From contig NZ_JAAXOQ010000016.1 in the NCBI RefSeq assembly GCF_012396015.1, positions 35,523-99,522 of the forward strand: DNA of 64,000 nt, given 5' to 3'. Position 1 is the first letter of the stretch; each line of letters opens with the position of its first letter. Both the position numbers and the translations under genes were made by a program. The stretch is from Tsukamurella spumae (GTDB lineage: Bacteria; Actinomycetota; Actinomycetes; Mycobacteriales; Mycobacteriaceae). The notes beneath the pieces are model-generated. The model made no database searches. It had not been told where the DNA came from and was given only the letters and a program-made list of their open reading frames with translations. Of the stretch, positions 10,976 through 20,373 are shown in pieces.

Positions 10976-11761
10976 GTGACCGACTCCTTGGTCCACTATG
11001 AGACGCACGGCGGCGCCGCGTATCTCACGATCGACAGCCCGCACAACCGCAACGCGATCTCGCAGCGCCTGCTCGCCGATCTGCGTGCGGGGCTCCAGCG
11101 GGCGGCCGCCGACGACGCCGCGCGCGCGGTGGTGCTCACCCACACCGGCACGACCTTCTGCGCCGGTGCGGATCTCAAGGAGGCGGCGGCGAACGGGGCC
11201 GGGACGGATCCGAGGTCGCGCACGCTGGCGATGATCGGCGCCATGCGCGGCATCGTCGAGTGCCCGAAGCCGGTGATCGCCCAGGTCGACGGGCACGTGC
11301 GCGCCGGCGGCTTCGGCCTCATCGGGTCCTGTGATTTCGTGTTCGCCGGCCCGGCGGCCTCGTTCGCCGTGACGGAGACCCGCATCGGGGTGGCGCCGGC
11401 GATGGTCTCGCTGGTGCTGCTGCCGCATCTGCCCTCCCGGGTCGCGTCCGCCCTCCTGCTCACGGGCCGGAGCTTCGACGGTGCGCAGGCCGCCGAGTAC
11501 GGGCTGATCACCGCCGCCGTCGACGATCCCGCGGCGGCCGTCGCGGACCAGCTGGCCGAGCTGCAGTTGTGCAGCCCGCAGGGCCTGCGGGAGACGAAGC
11601 AGATCCTGTGGCACGACGTCCTGCGCTCGTTCGACGAGCGGGCCGAGTCGCTCGGCGAGCAGTCGGCGCGGCTGTTCGGGTCGGCGGAATCGGTCGAGGG
11701 GATCACCGCGTTCCTGCAGAAGCGCGCGCCGAGCTGGGCCGAACCGGCACCGTCGGCATAG
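10976..11761 (+). CDS. Enoyl-CoA hydratase/isomerase family protein
   Basis: 261-aa crotonase-fold protein, expected to hydrate the enoyl-CoA made by the pathway. The fold is visible in SPHNRNAIS, FCAGADLKEAA (oxyanion loop) and the second oxyanion segment VRAGGFGLIGSCDFVFA, followed by VTETRIGVAP. The GTG at 10976 has aggag just upstream. Methylglutaconyl- or isohexenyl-glutaconyl-CoA hydratase would fit the neighbouring carboxylase, but crotonase members cannot be told apart reliably by eye. Confidence 0.9.
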   Translation: MTDSLVHYETHGGAAYLTIDSPHNRNAISQRLLADLRAGLQRAAADDAARAVVLTHTGTTFCAGADLKEAAANGAGTDPRSRTLAMIGAMRGIVECPKPVIAQVDGHVRAGGFGLIGSCDFVFAGPAASFAVTETRIGVAPAMVSLVLLPHLPSRVASALLLTGRSFDGAQAAEYGLITAAVDDPAAAVADQLAELQLCSPQGLRETKQILWHDVLRSFDERAESLGEQSARLFGSAESVEGITAFLQKRAPSWAEPAPSA

Positions 11762-11772
11762 GCTTATCCCCA

Positions 11773-12387
11773 ATGGCACCCCTTCGTCCGCCCATCCGGG
11801 CACCCCAACAGTCCCGCAGCCGGGAGACCCGGCAGCGGCTGTTGGAGACCACGATCGCGTCCCTGGCCACCCGCGGCTGGGTCGCGACCACCGTCGGTAG
11901 CGTCGCCCGGCGGGCGGGCGTGTCGCGCGGCGCGGCGCAGCACCACTTCCCCACCAGGGAGGACCTGATCAGCGCCGCCCTCGAGTACATGGGCGAGCAG
12001 CGCCTCGCGCACGTCGCGGCGGCGGGCGCGGCGGTCCCGGAGGGCCCCGAGCGGCCGTACGCCGTGGCGCGCCTGATCGTCGAGTACTACACCGATGACC
12101 TGTTCAAGGCGGCGCTGCACGTGTGGACCGCGGCGGCCAGCGACGAGGCGCTGCGCGAACGGATGCTGCCCTTCGAGAACCGGCACTCCCGCGAGGTGTT
12201 CGCCCTCGCCATGCGCCTGCTCGAGGTGGACCGCGACGACGACGAGGCCCGCCGGGCGGTGCAGGCGACGCTCGATCTGGCCCGCGGACTCGGTCTCGCC
12301 GACCTGCTCTCCGACGACGCCGAGCGGCGCGAACAGGTCATCGACTTCTGGGGCCGGCAGCTCACCTCGATCGTCGCGTCCCGCTGA
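11773..12387 (+). CDS. TetR family transcriptional regulator
   Basis: 204-aa TetR-type repressor, probably controlling the operon in which it is the last gene. The N-terminal HTH domain is clear (SRETRQRLLETTIASLATRG, TTVGSVARRAGVSRGAAQHHF, followed by TREDLISAAL). The ligand domain is generic. It begins 11 bp after the hydratase stop in the same direction, so it is likely co-transcribed with the acyl-CoA genes; an acyl-CoA ligand is an inference from context. Confidence 0.93.
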   Translation: MAPLRPPIRAPQQSRSRETRQRLLETTIASLATRGWVATTVGSVARRAGVSRGAAQHHFPTREDLISAALEYMGEQRLAHVAAAGAAVPEGPERPYAVARLIVEYYTDDLFKAALHVWTAAASDEALRERMLPFENRHSREVFALAMRLLEVDRDDDEARRAVQATLDLARGLGLADLLSDDAERREQVIDFWGRQLTSIVASR

Positions 12388-12404
12388 CCCGGGCGGCGCG
12401 GCGG

Positions 12405-14768
12405 CTAGGCCTTGTCGAGGTAGTCGCCGCGCTCGCCGCCGAGGACCACCTCGTTCATCGCCCGCAGCGCGGGATGGCGCTCCAGTTCCGGATCCTCGCC
12501 CACGATCTCGTAGGCGAGGTCCCGCGCCGCGGCGAGCACGTCCCCGTCGGTCGCGAGGTCCAGGAAGCTCAGGCGCCGCGCGAGCCCGGACTGGTCGACG
12601 CCGAGGATGTCGCCGAAGCCGCGGTACTCCAGGTCGAGCTGGGCGAGGGCGAAGCCGTCGACGGTGTCGGCCACCGCGTTCAGCCGCCCCAGCGTGCGCT
12701 CGGATCCGCTGGCGGTGATGAGCAGGCACAGCCCGGGCAGGCCGCCGCGGCCCACCCGGCCGCGCAGCTGGTGCAGCTGGCTGATGCCGAACCGATCGGC
12801 GTCGCGGACCACCATCGTGGTCGCGTTCGCCACATCGACGCCGACCTCGATCACGGTGGTTGCCACCAGGATGTCGATCTCGCCCACGGCGAAGGCGGCC
12901 ATGATCTCGGCCTTCTCCTCGGCGGGCAACCGTCCGTGCAGCAGCGCGATCCGGTGCTCGCCGAGCGGCCCGGCGGCCAATTCGTCGTACATCTCGATCG
13001 CCGACACGGTCTTCTGCTTCGCGTCCTCGTCCTCGGCGGGCTCGGCGCGGGAGGCGCCCCGACCGCCGGACTTCGGGGCGGGTTCGGCGACGCGGTCGAA
13101 ATCGTAGTCCTCGTCGGTGAAACCGGCCTTGGCCTGTTCCCCTGTCGCGTCGTCGCCGATGCGGGGACACACCACGTAGACCTGACGCCCGGCGCGGACC
13201 TCCTCGTCGACGCGGGCCCACGCCCGAGCGACCCACGCCTCCCGGTCCGCCGGGACCACGGAGGTCTGGATCGGCTGCCGCCCGCGCGGCAGCTCGCGCA
13301 GCACGGAGGTGGCCATGTCGCCGAACTGCGCCAGCGCGACGGTGCGCGGGATCGGCGTCGCCGTCATCACCAGCAGGTGCGGCATCGTCTCGTCGGGCGT
13401 GTCCGCGTCGGAGGTTCCGGTGCCCCTGCGCCGCAACCGGTCCCGCTGCTCCACGCCGAACCGGTGCTGCTCGTCGACCACCACCAGGCCGAGCCGGAAG
13501 AACTCGACCGTGTCCTCCAACAGCGCGTGGGTGCCGATGACGATCCCCGCCTCGCCGGTCACGATGCGCAGCAGCGCCGCCCGCCGCTGCTTGACCGTCA
13601 TGGATCCCGTCAGGAGCGTCACCGTGGTGGCGGCGTCGGCCGCGCCCAGCTGTCCCGCCTCGGCGAGGTCGCCCAGCATCTTCGAGATCGAGAGCAGGTG
13701 CTGCGTGGCGAGCACCTCCGTCGGCGCCAGCAGCACCGCCTGATACCCCGCGTCGACGGCGGCGAGCATCGCCAACAACGCCACGAGCGTCTTGCCCGAG
13801 CCCACCTCGCCCTGCAGCAGTCGGGTCATCGGATGGTCACGCGCCAGGTCCGCGAGGATCTCGGCGAGCACCTCCTCCTGACCGTCGGTGAGCGAGAAGG
13901 GCAGTCGCTCGCGCAGCCCGACCTGGAGCGGACCGTCGGGCGCGTGCAGCGGCGGGGAGGCGACGGTGCCCACGTCGTGCGCCCGGCGGGCCAGGGCCGT
14001 CTCGATCGCGACGGCCTCGTCGAACGCGAGCCGGCGCTTCGCCTCCTCCGACTGCGCGCGCCCGTCGGGCTTGTGCGCCGCGCGCACCGCGTCGTCCAGG
14101 CTCATCAGACCGTGCTGCGCGAGGAACGCCGTCGGCAGCGACTCCGGCACGGGTGCGAGCCTCTTGAGCACCGCGTCGACGAGCGAGAGGATCAGCCACG
14201 TGGGCATGTTCTTGGTGCCGTGGTAGATCGGCACGGTCGGCTGCATCAACAGGCTCAGGTCCGCGAACTTGAGCCGCTTGGAACCGGCCTTGGTCGAGCC
14301 CGCCTCGTTGGCGGCGAGCGCCTCCGCCGAGGTGATCGTCGTGTCCGGCAGCACGAGCCACTCCGGGTGCGTCAGCTGCAGCTTGCCGTTGAACTCGCCG
14401 AGCCTGCCGATCAGCAGCAGCTGGCGGTCGGGCTGGATCGGCTTGGGCAGGTAGTTGAAGAAGGTCACGTCGTAGGCGCGGACCTTGTTGACCACCTGCA
14501 CCTTGAACATCTTCTTGCCGCGGTGATGCGCCCGGGGCGGCGTGATGGCGGTGACGGTGCCGATGACCACCACGTCGTCGCCGATCCGGGGCTCGGAGCG
14601 CCGCGTACCGTCGTCCTCGACGGCCCCGCCCTCGTACCGGAACGGGAAGTGCCGCAGCAGATCCCCGACCGTGTCCAAGCCGAGCTCCGCGGTGACCAGC
14701 TCGGCGATCTCGGGATCGAGCGCCTGCGCCAGCGGCGTCTGCAGGGTCAGGTCGCGCGCAGCGGTCAT
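12405..14768 (-). CDS. recG: ATP-dependent DNA helicase RecG
   Basis: 787-aa branch-migrating helicase that remodels stalled forks and Holliday junctions. N-terminal wedge/OB domain, then helicase motifs: Walker A GEVGSGKT, motif II VVDEQHRFG, MTATPIPRT, and the C-terminal VATTVIEVGVDV..DADRFGISQLHQLRGRVGRGG block. Between the helicase lobes, after the segment VYVVCPRIGD, there is an acidic low-complexity insert (PAPKSGGRGASRAEPAEDED) absent from the compact E. coli protein. The ATG at 14768 overlaps the upstream stop by 4 bp, coupling it to the fatty acid kinase gene as in mycobacteria. Confidence 0.97.
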   Translation of the reverse strand: MTAARDLTLQTPLAQALDPEIAELVTAELGLDTVGDLLRHFPFRYEGGAVEDDGTRRSEPRIGDDVVVIGTVTAITPPRAHHRGKKMFKVQVVNKVRAYDVTFFNYLPKPIQPDRQLLLIGRLGEFNGKLQLTHPEWLVLPDTTITSAEALAANEAGSTKAGSKRLKFADLSLLMQPTVPIYHGTKNMPTWLILSLVDAVLKRLAPVPESLPTAFLAQHGLMSLDDAVRAAHKPDGRAQSEEAKRRLAFDEAVAIETALARRAHDVGTVASPPLHAPDGPLQVGLRERLPFSLTDGQEEVLAEILADLARDHPMTRLLQGEVGSGKTLVALLAMLAAVDAGYQAVLLAPTEVLATQHLLSISKMLGDLAEAGQLGAADAATTVTLLTGSMTVKQRRAALLRIVTGEAGIVIGTHALLEDTVEFFRLGLVVVDEQHRFGVEQRDRLRRRGTGTSDADTPDETMPHLLVMTATPIPRTVALAQFGDMATSVLRELPRGRQPIQTSVVPADREAWVARAWARVDEEVRAGRQVYVVCPRIGDDATGEQAKAGFTDEDYDFDRVAEPAPKSGGRGASRAEPAEDEDAKQKTVSAIEMYDELAAGPLGEHRIALLHGRLPAEEKAEIMAAFAVGEIDILVATTVIEVGVDVANATTMVVRDADRFGISQLHQLRGRVGRGGLPGLCLLITASGSERTLGRLNAVADTVDGFALAQLDLEYRGFGDILGVDQSGLARRLSFLDLATDGDVLAAARDLAYEIVGEDPELERHPALRAMNEVVLGGERGDYLDKA

Positions 14769-16423
14769 TCGACGCCGATCTCCATCACGCTGGCGGTCTG
14801 CCCGCCGCGGTAGCCCACCACCTCGACCTCGGGCCGGTCCGGACGCAGCGCCGCGCTCACCCGATCGGGGAAGTCGCCGTCGCCCGCATCGCCGAGCAGC
14901 ACCGTGACCATGTCGCCGCCCGTTGCGAGCAGCAGCTCCGCGAGCGCCTCTCCGGCGGAGTACTGATCCTCCTCGAGCACCACCACCTCGCCGCCGACCA
15001 TGCCCAGGTAGTCGCCGGGACCGCAGGGACCGAGGATCGTCAGGGCGTCCTCGGTGACCGCCACGACGGCGCCGCAGCGCGCCCCGGCCGCCGCCTCCGC
15101 CATCGAGTAGGTGTCATCGGCGGCGTGTCCCGCGGGCTCGTGCACCGCGAGCGCCGCGATCGCCTGCACCATCGACGAGGTGGGCAGCAGCGTGACGAGC
15201 ACCCCCGACTCGCGGGACCGGGCGGCGACCGCCAGCAGTTCCGGCGTCGGCAGGGCGCCGTTGGGCATGAGCAGGACCTCGCGGCCCTCGAAGCGGTGCA
15301 GCGCGGCGAGCAACTCCGCGTGCGTCATGCCCTGATCGCAGCGGATCACCTCGGCCCCCGCGCCCGCGAACAGCTCCGCCGCACCGTCGCCGGAGACGAG
15401 GGCGACGATGGCCCGGGGCGCGTCCAACAGCGCCTGCAGCGGCGTCTCGGCCTGTCCCGCCTCCTGGAGGACGTTGACGGCGATGCTGCGCAGCTTGCCG
15501 TGCCGCAGGCCGGTCTGGATCGCGGCGCCGGGCTCGGTGGTGTGCGTGTGGACCGACCAGGTGGCCACCGGATCCGGATCCGCCGCCGCGACCACGACGA
15601 CGGAGTCGCCGAAGGCCTGCAGTTCCGCCCGCAATCGATTCGCCGTGGCCTCGGTCGCGTCGGGCAGCAGGTACATCACCTCGTAGTCCGCGTGCGGGCC
15701 GCGCGGCGGATCCTCGCCGTGGTGATGCGCGTGCCCGTCGCCCTCGCCGACGTGCACGTGCGGTGCGGTCCGCCGGTTGAACCGCGGGCGCTCGGGCGCG
15801 GCGCCGGCCGTCACCTCGACGAGCGCGTCGAGCAGCACCAGTAGCCCCCGGCCGCCGGCGTCGACGACCCCCGCGGCGGCGTTGTCGGCCAGCTGATCGC
15901 GGGTGCGCAGCAGCGCGTCGAACGCGGCGTCCGCGGCGCCCCGCGCGCAGCCGGCCAGGTCCGCCCCGCCCGCCAGGGCGGCCCCGGCACCGTCGGCCCC
16001 CGCCCGCAGGACGGAGAGGATGGTGCCCTCGATCGGGTCGGCGACGGCCGTCGTCACGAGGTCGGTGCCCCGGCGCAGGCCGGTCGCGAACCCCTCCGCC
16101 GTGAGGTCCGCGTCGGGGCCGAGCTGCCCCGCCAGCCCGCGCATGATCTGGGAGACGATGACGCCCGAGTTGCCGCGGGCGCCGGCGACCGCGCCGGCCA
16201 CCGTGGCCCGGGCCACCGCGTGCGGCCCCTCCGTGCGGTCCGCCTCCTCCGCCGCGCGCGCCGCGGCACGGAGGGTGACCAGCATGTTCGTCCCCGTGTC
16301 GGCATCGGCGACGGGGAACACGTTCAGCGCATTGATCTCGTCCACGGCGCGTTCCAGGCCGAGGACCGCGCGCTGGAGCCACGCGACCACCACGCGCCCG
16401 TCCGCCACCATCGGTCCCGTCAC
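14765..16423 (-). CDS. fakA: DAK2-domain fatty acid kinase catalytic subunit (FakA-like)
   Basis: 552-aa protein of the FakA/YloV type, which phosphorylates exogenous fatty acids bound to a FakB partner. The N-terminal DAK2 kinase domain has the Mg/ATP motif NVFPVADADTGTNM and GARGNSGVIVSQ. A His-rich linker (HVHVGEGDGHAHHHGE) leads to the C-terminal FakA domain. No fakB is in the window. The GTG start at 16423 is supported by TAGGCT 7 nt upstream and by the absence of an SD, consistent with a leaderless mRNA. Divergent from rpmB. Confidence 0.9.
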   Translation of the reverse strand: MTGPMVADGRVVVAWLQRAVLGLERAVDEINALNVFPVADADTGTNMLVTLRAAARAAEEADRTEGPHAVARATVAGAVAGARGNSGVIVSQIMRGLAGQLGPDADLTAEGFATGLRRGTDLVTTAVADPIEGTILSVLRAGADGAGAALAGGADLAGCARGAADAAFDALLRTRDQLADNAAAGVVDAGGRGLLVLLDALVEVTAGAAPERPRFNRRTAPHVHVGEGDGHAHHHGEDPPRGPHADYEVMYLLPDATEATANRLRAELQAFGDSVVVVAAADPDPVATWSVHTHTTEPGAAIQTGLRHGKLRSIAVNVLQEAGQAETPLQALLDAPRAIVALVSGDGAAELFAGAGAEVIRCDQGMTHAELLAALHRFEGREVLLMPNGALPTPELLAVAARSRESGVLVTLLPTSSMVQAIAALAVHEPAGHAADDTYSMAEAAAGARCGAVVAVTEDALTILGPCGPGDYLGMVGGEVVVLEEDQYSAGEALAELLLATGGDMVTVLLGDAGDGDFPDRVSAALRPDRPEVEVVGYRGGQTASVMEIGVE

Positions 16424-16430
16424 GACCGCA

Positions 16431-16436
16431 AGCCTA
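16431..16436 (-). promoter_or_regulatory. -10 element of a probable leaderless fakA-recG transcript
   Basis: On the minus strand TAGGCT is followed by 7 nt and then the GTG start at 16423. The first transcribed base would fall on the start codon. Confidence 0.5.
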
Positions 16437-16473
16437 GTGGGCGGGCCCGACCGGTACGGGCCCGCAGAGCGGT

Positions 16474-16502
16474 TTGGCTCCGTCGACGCCCTCGGCTATG
16501 CT
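16474..16502 (+). promoter_or_regulatory. rpmB promoter (-35/-10)
   Basis: TTGGCT (16474-16479) and TATGCT (16497-16502) are separated by exactly 17 nt. This predicts a leader of about 88 nt before rpmB, which also has a good SD (GAGGAG). It is the best sigma-70/SigA-type promoter in the core region. Confidence 0.65.
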
Positions 16503-16596
16503 TGCAGGGTTGCCTCGCGTCCGGGCGTGTGTTCCACATGTTCAGGGCCGGCGGGGCGAAGCACAGGTTTTCAACTATTGCGAGGAGTACACGACT

Positions 16597-16788
16597 ATGG
16601 CTGCCGTCTGCGACGTCTGCGACAAGGGCCCCGGCTTCGGTAAGTCGGTCTCGCACTCGCATCGGCGTACCAACCGCCGGTGGAACCCGAACATCCAGAC
16701 CGTGCGCGCCCAGGTCGCGCCCGGCCAGACCCGTCGCCTGAACGTGTGCACCTCGTGCATCAAGGCCGGCAAGGTCGTTCGCGGGTAG
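16597..16788 (+). CDS. rpmB: 50S ribosomal protein L28
   Basis: 63-aa large-subunit protein. It carries two CxxC pairs (VCDVC near the N-terminus and VCTSC near the C-terminus), so it is the zinc-binding C+ form. The body shows SVSHSHRRTNRRWNPN and QTVRAQV typical of L28. The ATG at 16597 has GAGGAG 9 nt upstream; upstream in-frame codons back to 16474 are leader sequence. It stands alone and is followed by a stem-loop. Confidence 0.97.
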   Translation: MAAVCDVCDKGPGFGKSVSHSHRRTNRRWNPNIQTVRAQVAPGQTRRLNVCTSCIKAGKVVRG

Positions 16789-16814
16789 TACGCGAGTAGC
16801 GCTTTTTCCGTCCG

Positions 16815-16845
16815 AGGCCCGTCACCGTCGCAGGTGGCGGGCCTT
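16815..16845. terminator. Stem-loop between convergent rpmB and ung
   Basis: GGCCCGTCACC (16816-16826) pairs with GGTGGCGGGCC (16833-16843) around loop GTCGCA, with one G-U wobble. No strong T-run on either side, so function as a bidirectional terminator is likely rather than certain. Confidence 0.6.
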
Positions 16846-16857
16846 CGGCGTCTCCGA

Positions 16858-17553
16858 TCAGAGCGCCGCGGCGAGGTGCGGCAGCCGCCAATCGATCGGC
16901 TCGGCACCCAGTCCGGCCAACGCCTCGTTCGCCCGCGAGAAGGGGCGCGAGCCGAAGAAGCCGCGCGAGGCGGACAGCGGAGACGGATGCGCCGACTCGA
17001 TCCGCGGCACATCGCCCAGCCGCGGCCCGAGCGATGCCGCGTCGCGGCCCCAGAGGATCACGACCAGCGGTGCGTCCCGCGCGACCAGCGCGTCGATCGC
17101 GCACTCGGTGACCTTCTCCCAGCCCTTGCCGCGGTGCGAGGCGGCCTCGCCCGGGCGCACCGTCAGCACCCGGTTCAGCAGCAGCACGCCCTGCCGCGAC
17201 CACGGTGAGAGGTCGCCGTTCGCGGGCATCGGCAGATCCAGGTCCTCGCAGTACTCGCGGTAGATGTTCTGCAGGCTCCGGGGGATCGGCCGCACCGACG
17301 GATCCACCGAGAAGGACAGCCCGACCGCGTGCCCCGGAGTGGGGTACGGGTCCTGGCCGACGATGAGCACCCGGACGTCCGCGAAGGGCTGCCGGAAGGC
17401 TCGCAGCACGTTCGCGCCGGCGGGCAGGTAGCCGTGCCCCTCCGCGTTCTCCGCCCGCAGGAACTCGCCCATCGCGGCGATCTCCTCCGTGACCGGGGCC
17501 AGGGCCTGCGCCCATCCGGCCTCGACGGTGTCCGTCAGGGGTCGCGCCGTCAT
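16858..17553 (-). CDS. ung: Uracil-DNA glycosylase
   Basis: 231-aa family-1 enzyme that removes uracil from DNA in base-excision repair. The water-activating motif GQDPYP (Asp68) and the leucine-loop motif HPSPLS (His189) are both present, as is LLLNRVLTV. Length fits the family. The ATG at 17553 overlaps the thiL stop by 4 bp, the same pair order as in mycobacteria. Confidence 0.97.
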   Translation of the reverse strand: MTARPLTDTVEAGWAQALAPVTEEIAAMGEFLRAENAEGHGYLPAGANVLRAFRQPFADVRVLIVGQDPYPTPGHAVGLSFSVDPSVRPIPRSLQNIYREYCEDLDLPMPANGDLSPWSRQGVLLLNRVLTVRPGEAASHRGKGWEKVTECAIDALVARDAPLVVILWGRDAASLGPRLGDVPRIESAHPSPLSASRGFFGSRPFSRANEALAGLGAEPIDWRLPHLAAAL

Positions 17554-18569
17554 CGCCCGTTCTCCTCGCTGCTCTCGGTGAAGGTGTTCCAGCCGCCCAC
17601 GACGGGTCCAGCGTCGCCGTCGACGGTGACGGTGCCCGCGGGCAGCGCCCCGGGCGCGAGCGCGGTACCGATCGCGCGCCAGCCGTCCGGCAGGGCCGTC
17701 CCCGCGGGGAAGGTCGCGAGCAGGGCGTGGTCCTCGCCGCCGGTGCGAACCCACCGATCCGCGTCGGCGTCCAGCGCGCGGGCGCACGCCAGCAGCTCCG
17801 GATCGGGGGCCAGGCGCGCACCGTCGAGCTCGATCGCGACGCCCGAGGCCGTGGCGAGGGCCCGCGCGTCGCGCAGCAGGCCGTCGGAGACGTCCGTGAG
17901 GGCGGTGGCCCCGGCCGCGGCCGCCTGCGGACCGGCGGCGAGCGGCGGCGCCGGGCAGCGGTAGGTCTCCGCGAGGCCCTCGTGGCCGCCGATGCCCGCC
18001 AGCAGCACCTCGAGTCCCGCGGCGGAGTGGCCGAGCGTGCCGCACACCGCGACCAGATCGCCCGGGCGGGCGCCCGAGAGCAGTACGGGCGCGCGGCCCT
18101 GCAGATCGCCGAGCACGGTCACGGCGAGCAGCACCTGATCGGTGCGCACCACGTCTCCCCCGGCGACGGCGCCGCCGGCGTCCGCCGCCCCGCGCGTGGT
18201 GCCGCGCGCGATGCCCGCGATCACGTCCGCGCCGGTGTCGGGCGGGCACCCCAGGGTCACGGTGAACGCGGTGCACACCGCGCCCATCGCCGCGATGTCC
18301 GCGGCGTTCTGCGCCATCGCGCGCCGCCCCACGTGCTCCGGTGTGGTCAGTTCGAACCGGAAATGCCGTCCCTCGACGATCGCATCGGACGAGACCACGG
18401 TCCGGCCGTCGGCGGCGGTCACGACGGCGGCATCGTCACCCGGGCCCACCAGCACGCGGGGATCCGGCTGCACACCGGCCACGGCCAGCGCGATCACGCC
18501 GTCCTCCCCCAGCGCCGCAGCGGTGCGCGCCGGGGACTGCGCAGGGCTCGCCGGCTCCTGAAATGTCAT
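17550..18569 (-). CDS. thiL: Thiamine-monophosphate kinase
   Basis: 339-aa kinase that phosphorylates thiamine phosphate to thiamine diphosphate, the cofactor used, for example, by IolD in this window. Family motifs: [10 protein letters not shown] (Mg/ATP), [27 protein letters not shown], and [10 protein letters not shown]; a conserved [11 protein letters not shown] block lies near the C-terminus. The start ATG 18569 is followed within the upstream 19 bp by a -10-like hexamer. The leader is therefore minimal or absent. Confidence 0.96.
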   Translation of the reverse strand: MTFQEPASPAQSPARTAAALGEDGVIALAVAGVQPDPRVLVGPGDDAAVVTAADGRTVVSSDAIVEGRHFRFELTTPEHVGRRAMAQNAADIAAMGAVCTAFTVTLGCPPDTGADVIAGIARGTTRGAADAGGAVAGGDVVRTDQVLLAVTVLGDLQGRAPVLLSGARPGDLVAVCGTLGHSAAGLEVLLAGIGGHEGLAETYRCPAPPLAAGPQAAAAGATALTDVSDGLLRDARALATASGVAIELDGARLAPDPELLACARALDADADRWVRTGGEDHALLATFPAGTALPDGWRAIGTALAPGALPAGTVTVDGDAGPVVGGWNTFTESSEENGR

Positions 18570-18575
18570 CGCGGC

Positions 18576-18582
18576 TACGGTA
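18576..18582. promoter_or_regulatory. Overlapping divergent -10 elements for thiL and the DUF3515 gene
   Basis: On the plus strand TACGGT (18576-18581) is followed by 7 nt and the GTG at 18589. On the minus strand TACCGT (18582-18577) is followed by 7 nt and the ATG at 18569. The two hexamers share five base pairs, so both genes appear to be read as leaderless mRNAs from one 19-bp gap. Confidence 0.5.
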
Positions 18583-18588
18583 TCGGAC

Positions 18589-19182
18589 GTGAGCGATGCA
18601 GACGACACGACCACCGAGGGCGCGCAGGACCCGACCCCACGTACGCGCAGGAGCCCGGCCTTCCTCGCCACCGCCGTGGCCCTGCCGGTGGCGGTCCTGG
18701 CCTGCTTCATCACCTTCCTGATCCTGGCGCAGAACAAGCAGGGCGACGCCCGCGACGCCGCGGAGGCCGGGCACCTGAAGTCGATCGCGGCACCGTCGTC
18801 GGGCGACGCGGCGTGCGGCGCGCTGCTCGGCGCGCTCCCGGCCGATCTCGACGGCTTCCGGCGCACCGACGCCACGGATCCCAGCGGATTCGCCCGCTGG
18901 ACCAAGGACACGGCGGGCGCCGTCGAGCTGCGCTGCGGCACGGACCGGCCCGCAGAGCTGACCCCGACGGCGAAACTGCAGATCATCAACGGTGTGCAGT
19001 GGCTGCAGGCCGTCCCCGCGGGCGCGCCCGCCCCCGATGGGGGCGCCTACTGGACCGCCGTCGACCACCGCCCGTATGTCACGCTCTGGGTGCCCGACGG
19101 TGCCGGGACCTCGGCCGTGCAGGCGACCTCGGACGCGATCCGCGCGCACCTGGGGCAGGCGTCACTCGATCTCGGGAAGTGA
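18589..19182 (+). CDS. DUF3515 domain-containing membrane protein
   Basis: 197-aa actinobacterial protein of unknown function found between thiL and ddl in mycobacteria as well. A short acidic N-terminus is followed by RRSPAF and a single membrane helix at about residues 24-46. The rest, predicted outside, is the DUF3515 domain: two cysteines in the first part (AACGALLGALP and ELRCGTDRP) and a C-terminal YWTAVDHRPYVTLWVPD block. The cysteines could form a disulfide. GTG start chosen from the adjacent -10 element. Confidence 0.85.
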   Translation: MSDADDTTTEGAQDPTPRTRRSPAFLATAVALPVAVLACFITFLILAQNKQGDARDAAEAGHLKSIAAPSSGDAACGALLGALPADLDGFRRTDATDPSGFARWTKDTAGAVELRCGTDRPAELTPTAKLQIINGVQWLQAVPAGAPAPDGGAYWTAVDHRPYVTLWVPDGAGTSAVQATSDAIRAHLGQASLDLGK

Positions 19183-19211
19183 CCGGGGGACGTGCCGTCG
19201 GCCGGTGAGCC

Positions 19212-20297
19212 TCAGCGCAGGCCCGTGCCGCGGGCGAGCGCGGTATCGATGAGCACGGTCAGCAGCTCGGCGTAGTCCACGCCCGACTCGGCCCACATCC
19301 GCGGGTACATCGACGTCGAGGTGAAGCCCGGCATCGTGTTGACCTCGTTGATGACCGGGCCGTCGGCGGTCTGGAAGAAGTCGACGCGGGACAGGCCCTG
19401 GCAGTCGAAGGCGTGGAAGGCGCGCACCGCGAGGTCGCGGATCACCGCCGCCTGCTCCTCCGGGAGGTTCGCGGGCACCGTGTACTGCGCGCGGTCGTCG
19501 AGGTACTTGGTCTCGAAGTCGTAGAACGAGTGCTCGGCGTCGGCCGCCATTTCGATCTCCGCGATGGCGGACGCTGCGGCGCTGCCGTCCGGCCGTTCGA
19601 GCACCCCGATCTCCACCTCACGGCCGATCACCGCGGCCTCGATGATCACCTTCGGATCCCACTTCCGGGCCTCGGCAATCGCGGCGGGCAGCTCGGTCAG
19701 ATCGGTGACCCGGGTGATGCCGATCGACGACCCGCCGCGCGCGGGCTTGACGAAGAGCGGCAGTCCCAGGCGGTGCAGCACGTCCGAGGGGACCTCGGTC
19801 TCGCGCTGACGGAGCACGTGGAAGTCGCCGACCGGCAGTCCGTCGGCCGCGAGCAGCTTCTTCGCGAACTCCTTGTCCATGCCCGCCGCGGAGGCGAGGA
19901 CGCCGGCGCCCACATAGGGCACGCCGACCATCTCCAGCAGCCCCTGCAGGGTGCCGTCCTCGCCGTAGGGGCCGTGCAGCACGGGGAAGACGACATCGAC
20001 GGTGCCCAGGAGCTCACCCGCGCTATCGGCGTGCACCGAGACGAGCTCCGCGCCGGGCAACAGCGCCAGGTCGGTGGGACCGTCCGCCACGCTCGGGAGC
20101 GCGCGATCGGAGAACCGCAGGGCCTGCGCGTCGCCGTCGGAGAGCACCCACGCGCCGGCACGGGTGATACCGACGGGGATCACCTGGTAGCGCTCGGGAT
20201 CGAGGTGCGCGAGGATGCTGCCCGCCGACACGCACGAGACCGCATGCTCACTGCTGCGCCCGCCGAACACCACTGCCACCCTGATTCGCTCCGTCAC
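19212..20297 (-). CDS. ddl: D-alanine--D-alanine ligase
   Basis: 361-aa ATP-grasp ligase that makes the D-Ala-D-Ala end of the peptidoglycan stem peptide; the target of D-cycloserine. Motifs: [20 protein letters not shown] at the N-terminus, [36 protein letters not shown], and [22 protein letters not shown] at the Mg site. GTG start at 20297, with TAAGGT 8 nt upstream. Convergent with the DUF3515 gene. Confidence 0.97.
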   Translation of the reverse strand: MTERIRVAVVFGGRSSEHAVSCVSAGSILAHLDPERYQVIPVGITRAGAWVLSDGDAQALRFSDRALPSVADGPTDLALLPGAELVSVHADSAGELLGTVDVVFPVLHGPYGEDGTLQGLLEMVGVPYVGAGVLASAAGMDKEFAKKLLAADGLPVGDFHVLRQRETEVPSDVLHRLGLPLFVKPARGGSSIGITRVTDLTELPAAIAEARKWDPKVIIEAAVIGREVEIGVLERPDGSAAASAIAEIEMAADAEHSFYDFETKYLDDRAQYTVPANLPEEQAAVIRDLAVRAFHAFDCQGLSRVDFFQTADGPVINEVNTMPGFTSTSMYPRMWAESGVDYAELLTVLIDTALARGTGLR

Positions 20298-20373
20298 GGT
20301 CGCCCACCTTACGTGGCGGCCGTGCCGAGGGCCACGCGATCACCGGCTCGCGCGATCGCCCCGGAAGGCACGG

